Source: Herbaspirillum sp. CF444 (GTDB lineage Bacteria > Pseudomonadota > Gammaproteobacteria > Burkholderiales > Burkholderiaceae_D). Taken from it: a DNA stretch of 64,000 bases. Position numbers and translations under genes: made by a program. Below the pieces are notes generated by a model that worked only from the letters and a program-made list of their open reading frames with translations, did not search any database and was not told where the DNA came from. This document shows, piece by piece, positions 17,066 to 24,866 of the stretch (positions are counted from its first letter, which is position 1; each line of letters starts with the position of its first letter). The DNA is taken from contig NZ_AKJW01000083.1 in NCBI RefSeq assembly GCF_000282135.1, forward strand, positions 1-64,000. Direction: 5' to 3'.

Positions 17066-18745
17066 ATGCCCCTGCCCAAACTGCCGAGTAAACCAGCTGC
17101 TTTATTAGCACCCAAAGACTATCCCAAGGCCGAACGCGGTAATAAACCTGTCAAACCCCATATCGCATTAGTAGAACCTGTCGCACCTGTCGCCATCCCG
17201 GTTGCCAAGGCTGTTCCGAAAGTCGAAGCGCCGCAAGCCAAGATCACCGGCAAGAGTCCGGTCGAAAAGCCGCGCACCGCGCCCAAGGCCGTCGAATCGC
17301 GCGCCAAGTCGACCACCAGCCGCACCGCCGACAAGCTCGGCGTGTCGAAGCTGTTCGTGCTTGACACCAACGTGCTGATGCATGATCCGACCTCGCTGTT
17401 CCGCTTCGAGGAACACGATATCTATCTGCCGATGATCACGCTGGAAGAGCTCGACAACCACAAGAAGGGCATGTCGGAAGTCGCCCGCAATGCACGCCAG
17501 ATTTCGCGTTCGCTCGATGCGCTGGTCAGCGACATCGCCGAAGACGCCATCGACCTCGGCATCCCGCTGTCCAAACTGGGCAACAAGGACGCCAAGGGCC
17601 GCCTGTTCTTCCAGACCAAGCTGCAAAACGCCAAGCTGCCTGACGGCCTGCCGGAAGGGAAAGCCGACAACCAGATCCTCGGCGTGGTGCGTGCGCTCGA
17701 CCAGCAATATCCTGAGCGCCCTGTCGTGCTGGTGTCGAAAGACATCAACATGCGCCTCAAGGCGCGCGCCATCGGCCTGCCGGCGGAAGATTATTTCAAC
17801 GACCATGTGCTGGAAGACACCGACCTGCTGTATTCGGGCATTCAGCAATTGCCGGACGATTTCTGGAACAAGCACGGCAAAGGCATGGAGTCGTGGCAGG
17901 AAAACAAGCACGGCACCAGCTACACGTACTACCGTGTAACCGGTCCGCACGTGCCGTCGATGCTGGTGAACCAGTTCGTCTTCATCGAGCCGAAGAACGG
18001 CGAACCGGCCTTCTACGGCCAGGTCACGCAAATCAACGGCAAGACCGCAGTGCTGCAAACGCTGCGCGACTACGGTCACACCAAGAACAGCGTCTGGGGC
18101 ATCACGGCGCGCAACCGCGAACAAAACTTCGCGCTGAACCTGCTGATGAATCCGGAATGCGACTTCGTCACGCTGCTCGGTCAGGCCGGCACCGGCAAGA
18201 CCTTGCTGGCATTGGCGGCGGGCCTGGCGCAAGTGCTGGAAACCAAGAACTACAACGAAATCATCGTCACCCGCGTCACCGTGCCGGTGGGCGAAGACAT
18301 CGGCTTCCTGCCCGGCACGGAAGAAGAAAAGATGGGGCCGTGGATGGGCGCCTTCGACGACAATCTGGAAGTCCTGAACAAGTCCGACGGCGACGCCGGC
18401 GAATGGGGTCGCGCGGCAACGCAAGACCTTATCCGCTCGCGCATCAAGATCAAATCGCTGAACTTCATGCGCGGCCGCACCTTCGTCAACAAGTTCCTGA
18501 TCATCGACGAAGCGCAAAACCTGACGCCGAAACAGATGAAGACGCTGGTCACCCGTGCAGGTCCCGGCACCAAGATCGTCTGTCTGGGCAACATCGCGCA
18601 GATCGATACGCCTTACCTGACCGAAGGATCGAGCGGCCTGACCTATGTGGTCGACCGCTTCAAAGGCTGGTCGCATAGCGGCCACGTCACGCTGGCGCGC
18701 GGCGAGCGTTCGCGTCTGGCAGATCATGCGAGCGACGTGTTGTAA
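17066..18745 (+). CDS. PIN-domain PhoH-family ATPase (PhoH2 type)
   Basis: 559 aa. A ~90-residue Pro/Lys/Ala-rich N-terminal tail precedes a PIN nuclease domain (from ~residue 94: KLFVLDTNVLMHDP with the first active Asp, then EELDNHKKG). The C-terminal PhoH ATPase domain has Walker A GQAGTGKT near residue 373 and the Walker B-like LIIDEAQNLTP. PhoH2 proteins with this architecture are reported as sequence-specific RNases with RNA-unwinding ATPase activity in actinobacteria; the role in proteobacteria is unclear. GAGG lies 7 nt before the start. It is convergent with pit, with a shared terminator. Confidence 0.88.
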   Translation: MPLPKLPSKPAALLAPKDYPKAERGNKPVKPHIALVEPVAPVAIPVAKAVPKVEAPQAKITGKSPVEKPRTAPKAVESRAKSTTSRTADKLGVSKLFVLDTNVLMHDPTSLFRFEEHDIYLPMITLEELDNHKKGMSEVARNARQISRSLDALVSDIAEDAIDLGIPLSKLGNKDAKGRLFFQTKLQNAKLPDGLPEGKADNQILGVVRALDQQYPERPVVLVSKDINMRLKARAIGLPAEDYFNDHVLEDTDLLYSGIQQLPDDFWNKHGKGMESWQENKHGTSYTYYRVTGPHVPSMLVNQFVFIEPKNGEPAFYGQVTQINGKTAVLQTLRDYGHTKNSVWGITARNREQNFALNLLMNPECDFVTLLGQAGTGKTLLALAAGLAQVLETKNYNEIIVTRVTVPVGEDIGFLPGTEEEKMGPWMGAFDDNLEVLNKSDGDAGEWGRAATQDLIRSRIKIKSLNFMRGRTFVNKFLIIDEAQNLTPKQMKTLVTRAGPGTKIVCLGNIAQIDTPYLTEGSSGLTYVVDRFKGWSHSGHVTLARGERSRLADHASDVL

Positions 18746-18781
18746 GGGTCTGCAAGATACACCGAAACATCCGCAGCAAAC

Positions 18782-18809
18782 AAAAAAGCCACCGCAAGGT
18801 GGCTTTTTT
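18782..18809. terminator. Bidirectional terminator between phoH-like and pit genes
   Basis: AAAAAAGCCACC-GCAA-GGTGGCTTTTTT: a 12-bp perfect stem with a GCAA tetraloop between convergent genes, with T-runs on both strands. Confidence 0.9.
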
Positions 18810-18828
18810 GTTGTCCGAAGAAACCGGC

Positions 18829-19836
18829 TTACAGGATATGCATGCCGATCCACCAGGCGATCGCGGCAACAAATGCCGACGCGGGAATCGTGAAGATCCA
18901 TGCCCAGACGATATTGCCCGCCACGCCCCAACGCACTGCCGACATCTTGTGCGATGCTCCCACGCCGACGATGGCGCCGGTGATGGTATGCGTCGTCGAC
19001 ACCGGCACGCCCATTGCCGTAGCGATGAACAAGGTAATGGCGCCACCGGTTTCCGCGCAAAAACCGCCGACAGGTTTGAGCTTGGTGATCTTCTGGCCCA
19101 TGGTCTTGACGATGCGCCAGCCGCCGAACAAGGTGCCCAGGCTGATCGCGCAATAGCAACTGATGATGACCCACATCGGCGGGTTGTCGGTGCCGGAATA
19201 GCCTGCGGCAATCAGCAGCATCCAGATGATGCCGATGGTTTTTTGCGCATCGTTGCCGCCATGGCCGAGGCTGTACATGGACGCCGACAGCAGCTGCGCG
19301 CGCCGGAACCAGCCGTCGACCTTGCGCGGCGTCGAGCGCACAAAAATCCACGACACCAGCAGCATCATGATGGAGCCGAGAATGAAGCCCAGCAACGGCG
19401 ACAACACGATGAAGATGACGATCTTGATCAGTCCCGAGGACACCAGCGAACCGGTGCCCGCCTTGGCCACCGCGGCGCCGACCAGGCCGCCGATGAGCGC
19501 ATGCGACGACGACGATGGAATGCCGTAATACCACGTGACCAGATTCCAGAAAATCGCACCGACCAGCGCACCGAACACCACGACATGATCGACCACGGCC
19601 GGATCGATCGTGCCCTTGCCGACCGAAGCGGCAACGTGCAACTGGTGAAAGACGAACACGGCGGCCAGGTTGAAGAATGCGGCCATCGCCACCGCGGTCT
19701 GCGGGCGCAACACGCCGGTGGACACCACCGTCGCAATCGCATTTGCCGCGTCGTGGAAACCGTTCATGAAGTCGAACAGCAACGCCAGGATGATCAGCAA
19801 GGCAAGAATATGAAAACTAATTTGGACTGTATGCAT
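18829..19836 (-). CDS. pit: Pit-family low-affinity inorganic phosphate transporter
   Basis: 335 aa membrane protein. Two inverted repeats each carry the family signature: near the N terminus FDFMNGFHDAANAIATVV, and mid-protein LGHGGNDAQKTIG. The downstream GVPVSTTHTITGAIVGVG block is also typical. The start ATG 19836 places the first membrane segment correctly; an upstream in-frame start (19902) adds 22 charged residues. Pit carriers import phosphate with protons and divalent cations. It follows the PhoU-like gene (89 nt), the standard pair in this family. Confidence 0.92.
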   Translation of the reverse strand: MHTVQISFHILALLIILALLFDFMNGFHDAANAIATVVSTGVLRPQTAVAMAAFFNLAAVFVFHQLHVAASVGKGTIDPAVVDHVVVFGALVGAIFWNLVTWYYGIPSSSSHALIGGLVGAAVAKAGTGSLVSSGLIKIVIFIVLSPLLGFILGSIMMLLVSWIFVRSTPRKVDGWFRRAQLLSASMYSLGHGGNDAQKTIGIIWMLLIAAGYSGTDNPPMWVIISCYCAISLGTLFGGWRIVKTMGQKITKLKPVGGFCAETGGAITLFIATAMGVPVSTTHTITGAIVGVGASHKMSAVRWGVAGNIVWAWIFTIPASAFVAAIAWWIGMHIL

Positions 19837-19925
19837 GAATGAACCGTTATCTTGGGAGGCATCGGCAACATTGCGTCGCGCCGGCAGGTGCAACCGGCGC
19901 AATCAATGGCGATCACTAGTGAAAA

Positions 19926-20552
19926 TCAGGCATTTTCAACGATGATGCCTTCGATGATGTTGGCGACGTCTTCACAACGATCCGTAACGGTTTCCAGGAT
20001 TTCGTAAATGGCCTTGAGCTTGATCAGGTTGCGCACATCCGGTTCATCGCGGAACAGCTTGGACATCGCGGCGCGCATGACGTGATCCGCATCCGATTCG
20101 AAACGGTCGATTTCTCCGCAGATCGCCAGGATCTGGCGCGAGTTGTCCATGTTGTGCAGCAGGCCGACGGCTGCCTTGACCCTTTCGGCACAGGCCAGGC
20201 ACAGTTCCGCCAGGCGCTTGGCTTCGGGCGTAATGGCCTTGATGTCGTACAGCGAAATAGTCTGCGCGCCGTCTTCCAGCAGGTCGAGGATGTCGTCCAT
20301 GCGGGTGATCAGTTGATGGATGTCGTCGCGGTCCAGCGGCGTGATGAAAGTCTTGTGCAGCAGTTCAATCGTGTTGTGGGTGACTTTGTCCGCCTGTTTT
20401 TCCAGGGTCTCGATCGCATGTACGCGAATTTCCAGGTCGTCGAAATTGGTCATCAATGCGACCATTTCCTTGGCGCATTTCACGCCAAGTTCGGCGTGCT
20501 GGTTGAAGAGATCAAAAAATTTGCCCTCGGTGGGCATCAGGCGTCCAAACAT
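19926..20552 (-). CDS. DUF47 / PhoU-like Pit accessory protein
   Basis: 208 aa, all-helical. The start is ATG 20552 (MFGRLMPTEGKFFDLFNQHAE), preceded by a purine-rich site; the frame extends upstream without homology. Two PhoU-like three-helix bundles are visible, with repeated acidic motifs such as EKQADKVTHN, RMDDILDLLED and EIDRFESDADHVMRAA. Members lie beside pit genes and are thought to regulate the transporter. The pair is probably one operon. What signal it senses is not known. Confidence 0.88.
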   Translation of the reverse strand: MFGRLMPTEGKFFDLFNQHAELGVKCAKEMVALMTNFDDLEIRVHAIETLEKQADKVTHNTIELLHKTFITPLDRDDIHQLITRMDDILDLLEDGAQTISLYDIKAITPEAKRLAELCLACAERVKAAVGLLHNMDNSRQILAICGEIDRFESDADHVMRAAMSKLFRDEPDVRNLIKLKAIYEILETVTDRCEDVANIIEGIIVENA

Positions 20553-20678
20553 GTTCCACTCTCTTATGATTAATTGGTGCTGCACTTACACAATAAGGGC
20601 CGCCTTGTAAGCGGCCTGCATTGCCTGCATTTGTCCGTCCAGATCAAACCGGACGCAAAACTCCGCAAGCCGGGACCG

Positions 20679-22076
20679 TCAGTCGCCGCCGTAAGGCGAA
20701 GCCAGACTGCCGACGTAGTTGTCATACTTGGTAAATTGCCCCAGGAAGGCGAGGCGGATACTACCGATCGGACCGTTACGCTGTTTGCCGATAATGATTT
20801 CGGCGGTGCCTTTGTCCGGTGAATCAGGATTGTAAACTTCATCACGATAGATGAACAAGATGACGTCGGCATCCTGCTCGATAGCGCCGGATTCGCGCAA
20901 GTCGGACATCACGGGACGTTTGTTAGGACGCTGTTCCAGCGCGCGGTTCAACTGCGACAAGGCGATCACCGGGCAATTCAGCTCTTTGGCCAGCCCCTTC
21001 AGGCTTCGGGAAATTTCGGAAATTTCAGAGGCGCGGTTTTCGCCGCTGTTGCCGCCGCCGTTGCCCGACATCAGTTGCAGGTAATCGATGATGATCAGGC
21101 CGAGCTTGCCGCATTGACGCGCCAGACGGCGCGAGCGTGCGCGCAATTCGATCGGGCTCAATGCGGGGGTTTCGTCGATGTAGAACTGCGCGTCGTTCAT
21201 CTTCTGGATGGCGTGCGTCAGGCGCGGCCAGTCTTCGTCGATGAGGCGACCGGTACGCAGACGGTGCTGGTCGAGACGGCCAACCGAACCCAACATACGC
21301 ATCGCGAGCTGGGCACCGCCCATTTCCATGGAAAACACCGCAACCGGCAGTCCGCTGTCGATGGCAACGTTTTCACCGATGTTGATGGAAAACGCGGTTT
21401 TACCCATGGAAGGACGGCCGGCTACGATGATCAGGTCGCCCGGTTGCAAGCCGGAAGTCATCTTGTCGAGATCGATGAAGCCGGTCGGCACGCCGGTAAT
21501 GTCGCTGGTGCTGTCGCGGTTGTACAGTTCATCAATGCGCTCGACCACCTGGGTCAGCAGCGGCTGAATGGCCAGGAAGCCTTGTGCTCCGCGCGAGCCT
21601 TCTTCGGCGATGGCAAAAATCTTCGACTCCGCTTCGTCCAGCATTTGCTTGACGTTCTTGCCTTGCGGATTGAAGGCGTCTCCGGAGATTTCGTCGGAGA
21701 CAGTGATCAGTTTGCGAAGAACGCCGCGGTCGCGCACGATTTCGGCGTAACGGCGGATATTCGCCGCAGACGGCGTGTTTTGCGCCAGAGCATTGAGATA
21801 ACTTAAACCGCCAACCTCTTCGGCCTTGCCGCTGGTCGACATTGCTTCATAGACGGTAATCACGTCCGCCGGCTTGCTTTCGTTGATCAGCTTGACGATG
21901 TGCTGGAAGATGATGCGGTGATCGTAGCGATAAAAATCGTCTGCGCTGACAAAGTCAGCGATACGATCCCACGCGGCGTTATCGAGCAGCAAACCACCCA
22001 GAACGGATTGTTCGGCTTCGATCGAGTGCGGCGGGACGCGCAGGGATTCTATTTGCGGATCGGGAGATGCGTTCAT
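20679..22076 (-). CDS. dnaB: Replicative DNA helicase DnaB
   Basis: 465 aa, the usual DnaB length. The start ATG 22076 gives MNASPDPQIESLRVPPHSIEAE; another ATG at 22085 is possible. The N-terminal domain (residues ~15-130) contains the HSIEAEQSVLGGLLLDN motif; the C-terminal RecA-like domain has Walker A GRPSMGKT (220-227), Walker B-like LIIIDYLQLM, and the FIYRDEVYNP end block. It is the hexameric 5'-3' helicase at the replication fork. It is downstream of rplI but separated by a terminator. No intein is present. Confidence 0.96.
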   Translation of the reverse strand: MNASPDPQIESLRVPPHSIEAEQSVLGGLLLDNAAWDRIADFVSADDFYRYDHRIIFQHIVKLINESKPADVITVYEAMSTSGKAEEVGGLSYLNALAQNTPSAANIRRYAEIVRDRGVLRKLITVSDEISGDAFNPQGKNVKQMLDEAESKIFAIAEEGSRGAQGFLAIQPLLTQVVERIDELYNRDSTSDITGVPTGFIDLDKMTSGLQPGDLIIVAGRPSMGKTAFSINIGENVAIDSGLPVAVFSMEMGGAQLAMRMLGSVGRLDQHRLRTGRLIDEDWPRLTHAIQKMNDAQFYIDETPALSPIELRARSRRLARQCGKLGLIIIDYLQLMSGNGGGNSGENRASEISEISRSLKGLAKELNCPVIALSQLNRALEQRPNKRPVMSDLRESGAIEQDADVILFIYRDEVYNPDSPDKGTAEIIIGKQRNGPIGSIRLAFLGQFTKYDNYVGSLASPYGGD

Positions 22077-22204
22077 GGCGCGCATTATACCTGCTAAGAG
22101 TGGTCGCTTCAGGAGCGGCGGCGAATTTAGCCGGTTTTGACAAACGAAAAACGGTAAAGCTTTGCGCCGGTCTGCACCGAAGACAACAAGGCAAATCCGG
22201 CACA

Positions 22205-22236
22205 ATAAAAAAGCCAGGCGAACCCGGCTTCTTTAT
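22205..22236 (-). terminator. Terminator between rplI and dnaB
   Basis: Minus-strand AAGCCGGG-TTCG-CCTGGCTT (one G-T pair) followed by TTTT, 30 nt after the rplI stop. It probably reduces ribosomal-operon read-through into dnaB. Confidence 0.75.
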
Positions 22237-22265
22237 TCAGAGCAAAGAGAGACTTGGCGTAAAAA

Positions 22266-22718
22266 TTACGCGTGCTCGCCCACTACTGCAACAGTCACGT
22301 CAACCACGACGTCGGTGTGCAAAGCAACCGAAACAGCGTGCTCGCCAACGATCTTCAGAGGACCTTGTGGCAGGCGAACGTTCGCCTTTTCGACCGGGAA
22401 ACCTTGCTTTGCCAGCGCTTCTGCGATGTCAAAGTTGGTCACGGAACCGAACAGACGGCCGTCAACGCCGGACTTTTGCGAAATTTGAACAGTCAGGCCG
22501 CTCAGCTTTTCGCCTTGGGCTTGCGCTGCCGCCAGCTTTTCAGCGGCTGCTTTTTCCAGCTCAGCGCGCTTCGCTTCGAATTCAGCGATCGCTGTTGCTG
22601 TAGCACGGCGAGCCATGCGTTGCGGGATCAGGAAGTTACGTGCATAACCGTCTTTGACGCGGACAACTTCGCCCAGGCCACCGAGATTAACGACTTTTTC
22701 CAACAGAATAACTTGCAT
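22266..22718 (-). CDS. rplI: 50S ribosomal protein L9
   Basis: 150 aa, full length. Starts [28 protein letters not shown] in short: the RNA-binding N-terminal domain, a connecting helix rich in Ala/Glu/Lys (residues ~45-75), and the C-terminal domain ending [15 protein letters not shown]9 binds 23S rRNA near the L1 stalk and affects frame maintenance. A purine-rich AGGAGAAA lies just before the start. It is the last ribosomal gene of the rpsF-priB-rpsR-rplI operon. Confidence 0.97.
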   Translation of the reverse strand: MQVILLEKVVNLGGLGEVVRVKDGYARNFLIPQRMARRATATAIAEFEAKRAELEKAAAEKLAAAQAQGEKLSGLTVQISQKSGVDGRLFGSVTNFDIAEALAKQGFPVEKANVRLPQGPLKIVGEHAVSVALHTDVVVDVTVAVVGEHA

Positions 22719-22744
22719 ATTTTTCTCCTATATCTCGTCGTCAA

Positions 22745-23029
22745 TTACGCGTTATGCAGATCAGTGTATGGCAGCAACGCGAGGTAGCGTGCGCGCTTGA
22801 TCGCAGTGTCGACTTGACGCTGATAGTGTGCCTTGGTGCCGGTCAGACGTGCTGGCATGATCTTGCCGTTTTCCTGCACGAAATCCTTCAGGGTGTCGAC
22901 GTCCTTGTAGTCGACTTGCTCAACACCTGCTGCGGTGAAACGGCAGAATTTTTTGCGCTTGAACAGCGGGTTTTGCTGTTGGCGTTTTTGCTTCAACTTG
23001 CTTTTATCGAACTTTTTACCGAATGCCAT
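22745..23029 (-). CDS. rpsR: 30S ribosomal protein S18
   Basis: 94 aa. A basic N terminus ([19 protein letters not shown]) precedes the conserved [35 protein letters not shown] and the end block [15 protein letters not shown]18 sits on the small-subunit platform next to S6, whose gene opens the same operon. The N terminus is longer and more basic than in E. coli S18 (75 aa), as in other betaproteobacteria. It begins 34 nt after priB. Confidence 0.97.
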   Translation of the reverse strand: MAFGKKFDKSKLKQKRQQQNPLFKRKKFCRFTAAGVEQVDYKDVDTLKDFVQENGKIMPARLTGTKAHYQRQVDTAIKRARYLALLPYTDLHNA

Positions 23030-23063
23030 TTTGCGGCTCCTGATATCTAAAAATTGAGTGGTT

Positions 23064-23357
23064 CTAAACTACGGATTCAAAATCAACGATGTGAAACACG
23101 AGGCTTTTGCTGTTGCGATTTCTGCGTGCCATGAAGCCGGTGAATTTGAACATCTCGCCGAGACCGGCCCGATTAAGCCGGCCTGAAATTTCGCCTGCAG
23201 CGAATGCAGTGATTTCAAACTCGACCAATCTCTTGATGCCTGCCTCAGTCTGCTCCGACTGGTGCTGCAATTTTGCAGTCACTACCGGAATGCCTGCCGG
23301 GGTGTAACGTATGACGTCACGCTCGGCGATGCTGGCGACAAACTGAAACTGGTTCAC
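23064..23357 (-). CDS. priB: Primosomal replication protein N (PriB)
   Basis: 97 aa OB-fold single-strand DNA binding protein: [31 protein letters not shown], then [14 protein letters not shown] and [10 protein letters not shown]. PriB helps PriA restart stalled forks. Its place between rpsF and rpsR is the standard betaproteobacterial and enterobacterial arrangement and fixes the identity despite low conservation of the family. Confidence 0.93.
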   Translation of the reverse strand: MNQFQFVASIAERDVIRYTPAGIPVVTAKLQHQSEQTEAGIKRLVEFEITAFAAGEISGRLNRAGLGEMFKFTGFMARRNRNSKSLVFHIVDFESVV

Positions 23358-23391
23358 TCTCCCTGGTACTTTTCTATCGCACTGTCAGCAA

Positions 23392-23760
23392 TTACGCTGC
23401 TGGTGCTTCTGCGCGATTGCTCTTTGCCGCATCTTCCTTTTGAACAGCCTTCAGGATTGGCGAAGGACCGGTTTCGGCCTTCTTCATCTTGACTGTCAGG
23501 TGACGCAACACAGCATCGTTGAACTTGAAGCCGGTTTCGATTTCGGCCAGAGTTTCGCCGTCAACTTCGATATTCAGGCAAACATAGTGCGCTTTTGCCA
23601 GTTTTTGGATTTGGTACGCCAATTGACGACGGCCCCAATCTTCGACACGGTGAATCTTGCCGCCGCGTGCAGTAACGATGCCCTTGTAACGCTCGATCAT
23701 CGCTGGAACTTGCTCGCTTTGGTCCGGATGGACGATAAATACGATTTCATAATGACGCAT
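23392..23760 (-). CDS. rpsF: 30S ribosomal protein S6
   Basis: 122 aa: [19 protein letters not shown], the [14 protein letters not shown] block, and [13 protein letters not shown]. The C-terminal tail after ~residue 98 is Lys/Ala-rich. AAGGAG lies 8 nt before the start. S6 pairs with S18 on the 30S platform. It is the first gene of the operon, and a good sigma-70 promoter lies ~80 nt upstream. Confidence 0.97.
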   Translation of the reverse strand: MRHYEIVFIVHPDQSEQVPAMIERYKGIVTARGGKIHRVEDWGRRQLAYQIQKLAKAHYVCLNIEVDGETLAEIETGFKFNDAVLRHLTVKMKKAETGPSPILKAVQKEDAAKSNRAEAPAA

Positions 23761-23836
23761 GTAGACTCCTTTATGGACTGATTAACAAATCGCCCACCTC
23801 GGCGTCAAGACGAGTGTGGGAAGAGGAAAGCCCGCA

Positions 23837-23865
23837 ATCATACAACACAAAGCCAAAAACCTCAA
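23837..23865 (-). promoter_or_regulatory. Sigma-70 promoter of the rpsF operon
   Basis: On the minus strand TTGAGG (23865-23860), 17-nt spacer, TATGAT (23842-23837). This is close to TTGACA-N17-TATAAT and properly placed before rpsF. Confidence 0.7.
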
Positions 23866-23941
23866 TACATTCAGGCATTTGCTGTTGATCGGCGCCACAC
23901 TGCGGCGGCCAATGCCGATGCCATGATTTCAATATTGCAGA

Positions 23942-23970
23942 TTGACACTGCCTTATAACTGTATAAAAAT
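23942..23970 (+). promoter_or_regulatory. Probable lexA promoter
   Basis: A perfect -35 TTGACA at 23942-23947 precedes an A/T-rich -10 region (TATAAAAAT, 23962-23970). The -10 lies inside the LexA operator, so LexA binding would block RNA polymerase. Confidence 0.6.
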
Positions 23971-23974
23971 ACAG
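23959..23974 (+). promoter_or_regulatory. LexA operator (SOS box)
   Basis: CTGT-ATAAAAAT-ACAG at 23959-23974 is an exact CTGT-N8-ACAG SOS box, 40 nt before the lexA start. It gives LexA autorepression. Confidence 0.93.
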
Positions 23975-24013
23975 ACTGTTTATGCAACCAGCATAACTTC
24001 CTCGAAAGCCAAC

Positions 24014-24673
24014 ATGCTCAAACTGACTGCTCGCCAGGAACAGATCCTGAATCTGATCAAAGACGCCATTGAAAATACCGGCTTCCCACCGACGCGCGCA
24101 GAGATTGCAACCGAGCTTGGCTTTCGTTCCGCCAACGCGGCTGAAGAACACCTGCAGGCGCTCGCACGAAAAGGCGCCATCGAAATTTCGCCGGGAACAT
24201 CGCGCGGCATCCGCCTGCGCGACAGCTCCCTGAGCTCATTGTCGAACGCCGGCCGCCAGATGGCGCTGCCGCATCCGGCCCTGATGCAACTGTCGCTGCC
24301 CCTGGTCGGACGCGTCGCTGCCGGTTCGCCCATCCTGGCGCAGGAACATATAGAGAGCAATTACACCGTCGACCCCGCCCTCTTTTCCGCCAAACCGGAC
24401 TATTTGCTGAAGGTTCGCGGCATGTCGATGCGCGACGCCGGCATTCTCGACGGCGACCTGTTGGCGGTCAAAAAAACCGATCAGGCCCGCAACGGTCAGA
24501 TCGTGGTGGCGCGCCTGGGAGATGACGTCACCGTCAAACGCTATCGCAAAACAGGCTCGCTGATTGAGCTGCTGCCGGAAAATCCCGATTTCAACATCAT
24601 CAAGGTGTCGGCAGAGGAAGATAATTTTGCACTGGAAGGCTTGGCCGTCGGTTTGCTGCGCAGCTGGAACTGA
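24014..24673 (+). CDS. lexA: LexA SOS-response repressor and self-cleaving protease
   Basis: 219 aa from ATG 24014 ([19 protein letters not shown]). The N-terminal winged helix ([24 protein letters not shown]) binds SOS boxes. The cleavage site is Ala103-Gly104 (GRVAAGSP), the nucleophile Ser138 (RGMSMRDAG) and general base Lys175 (DVTVKRY); all are shifted by +19 from E. coli (84/85, 119, 156). The linker between domains is longer than in E. coli. A perfect SOS box lies in its promoter, and a terminator follows 27 nt after its stop. Confidence 0.97.
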   Translation: MLKLTARQEQILNLIKDAIENTGFPPTRAEIATELGFRSANAAEEHLQALARKGAIEISPGTSRGIRLRDSSLSSLSNAGRQMALPHPALMQLSLPLVGRVAAGSPILAQEHIESNYTVDPALFSAKPDYLLKVRGMSMRDAGILDGDLLAVKKTDQARNGQIVVARLGDDVTVKRYRKTGSLIELLPENPDFNIIKVSAEEDNFALEGLAVGLLRSWN

Positions 24674-24699
24674 CGATACTGGTCTTGAAAGTCCGCCAT

Positions 24700-24723
24700 G
24701 GCCCGCTAATTGCGGGCTTTTTT
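24700..24723 (+). terminator. lexA terminator
   Basis: GCCCGC-TAAT-TGCGGGC followed by seven T residues. Confidence 0.85.
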
Positions 24724-24866
24724 ACGTCTGTTTGCGCAATCAAATGAGAAATTGCATCATATGATATGCACTGATTAATTGCGCCGTCGCAATGGCGATC
24801 CCCCTTCCGCAAGATCATGAGCGAAGAAGGTCGCCTTGGGACGTCATCATCTGCCAAGGATTTCCA

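Noticed and set aside
16729-17091. Possible small genes in the gap before phoH
   Set aside because: Both strands give open frames, but without a ribosome site or protein pattern, and they cross the terminator at 16758.
17168-19534. 788-codon minus-strand open frame across phoH and pit
   Set aside because: It runs through the terminator at 18782 and is off-frame to pit; no domain is recognisable.
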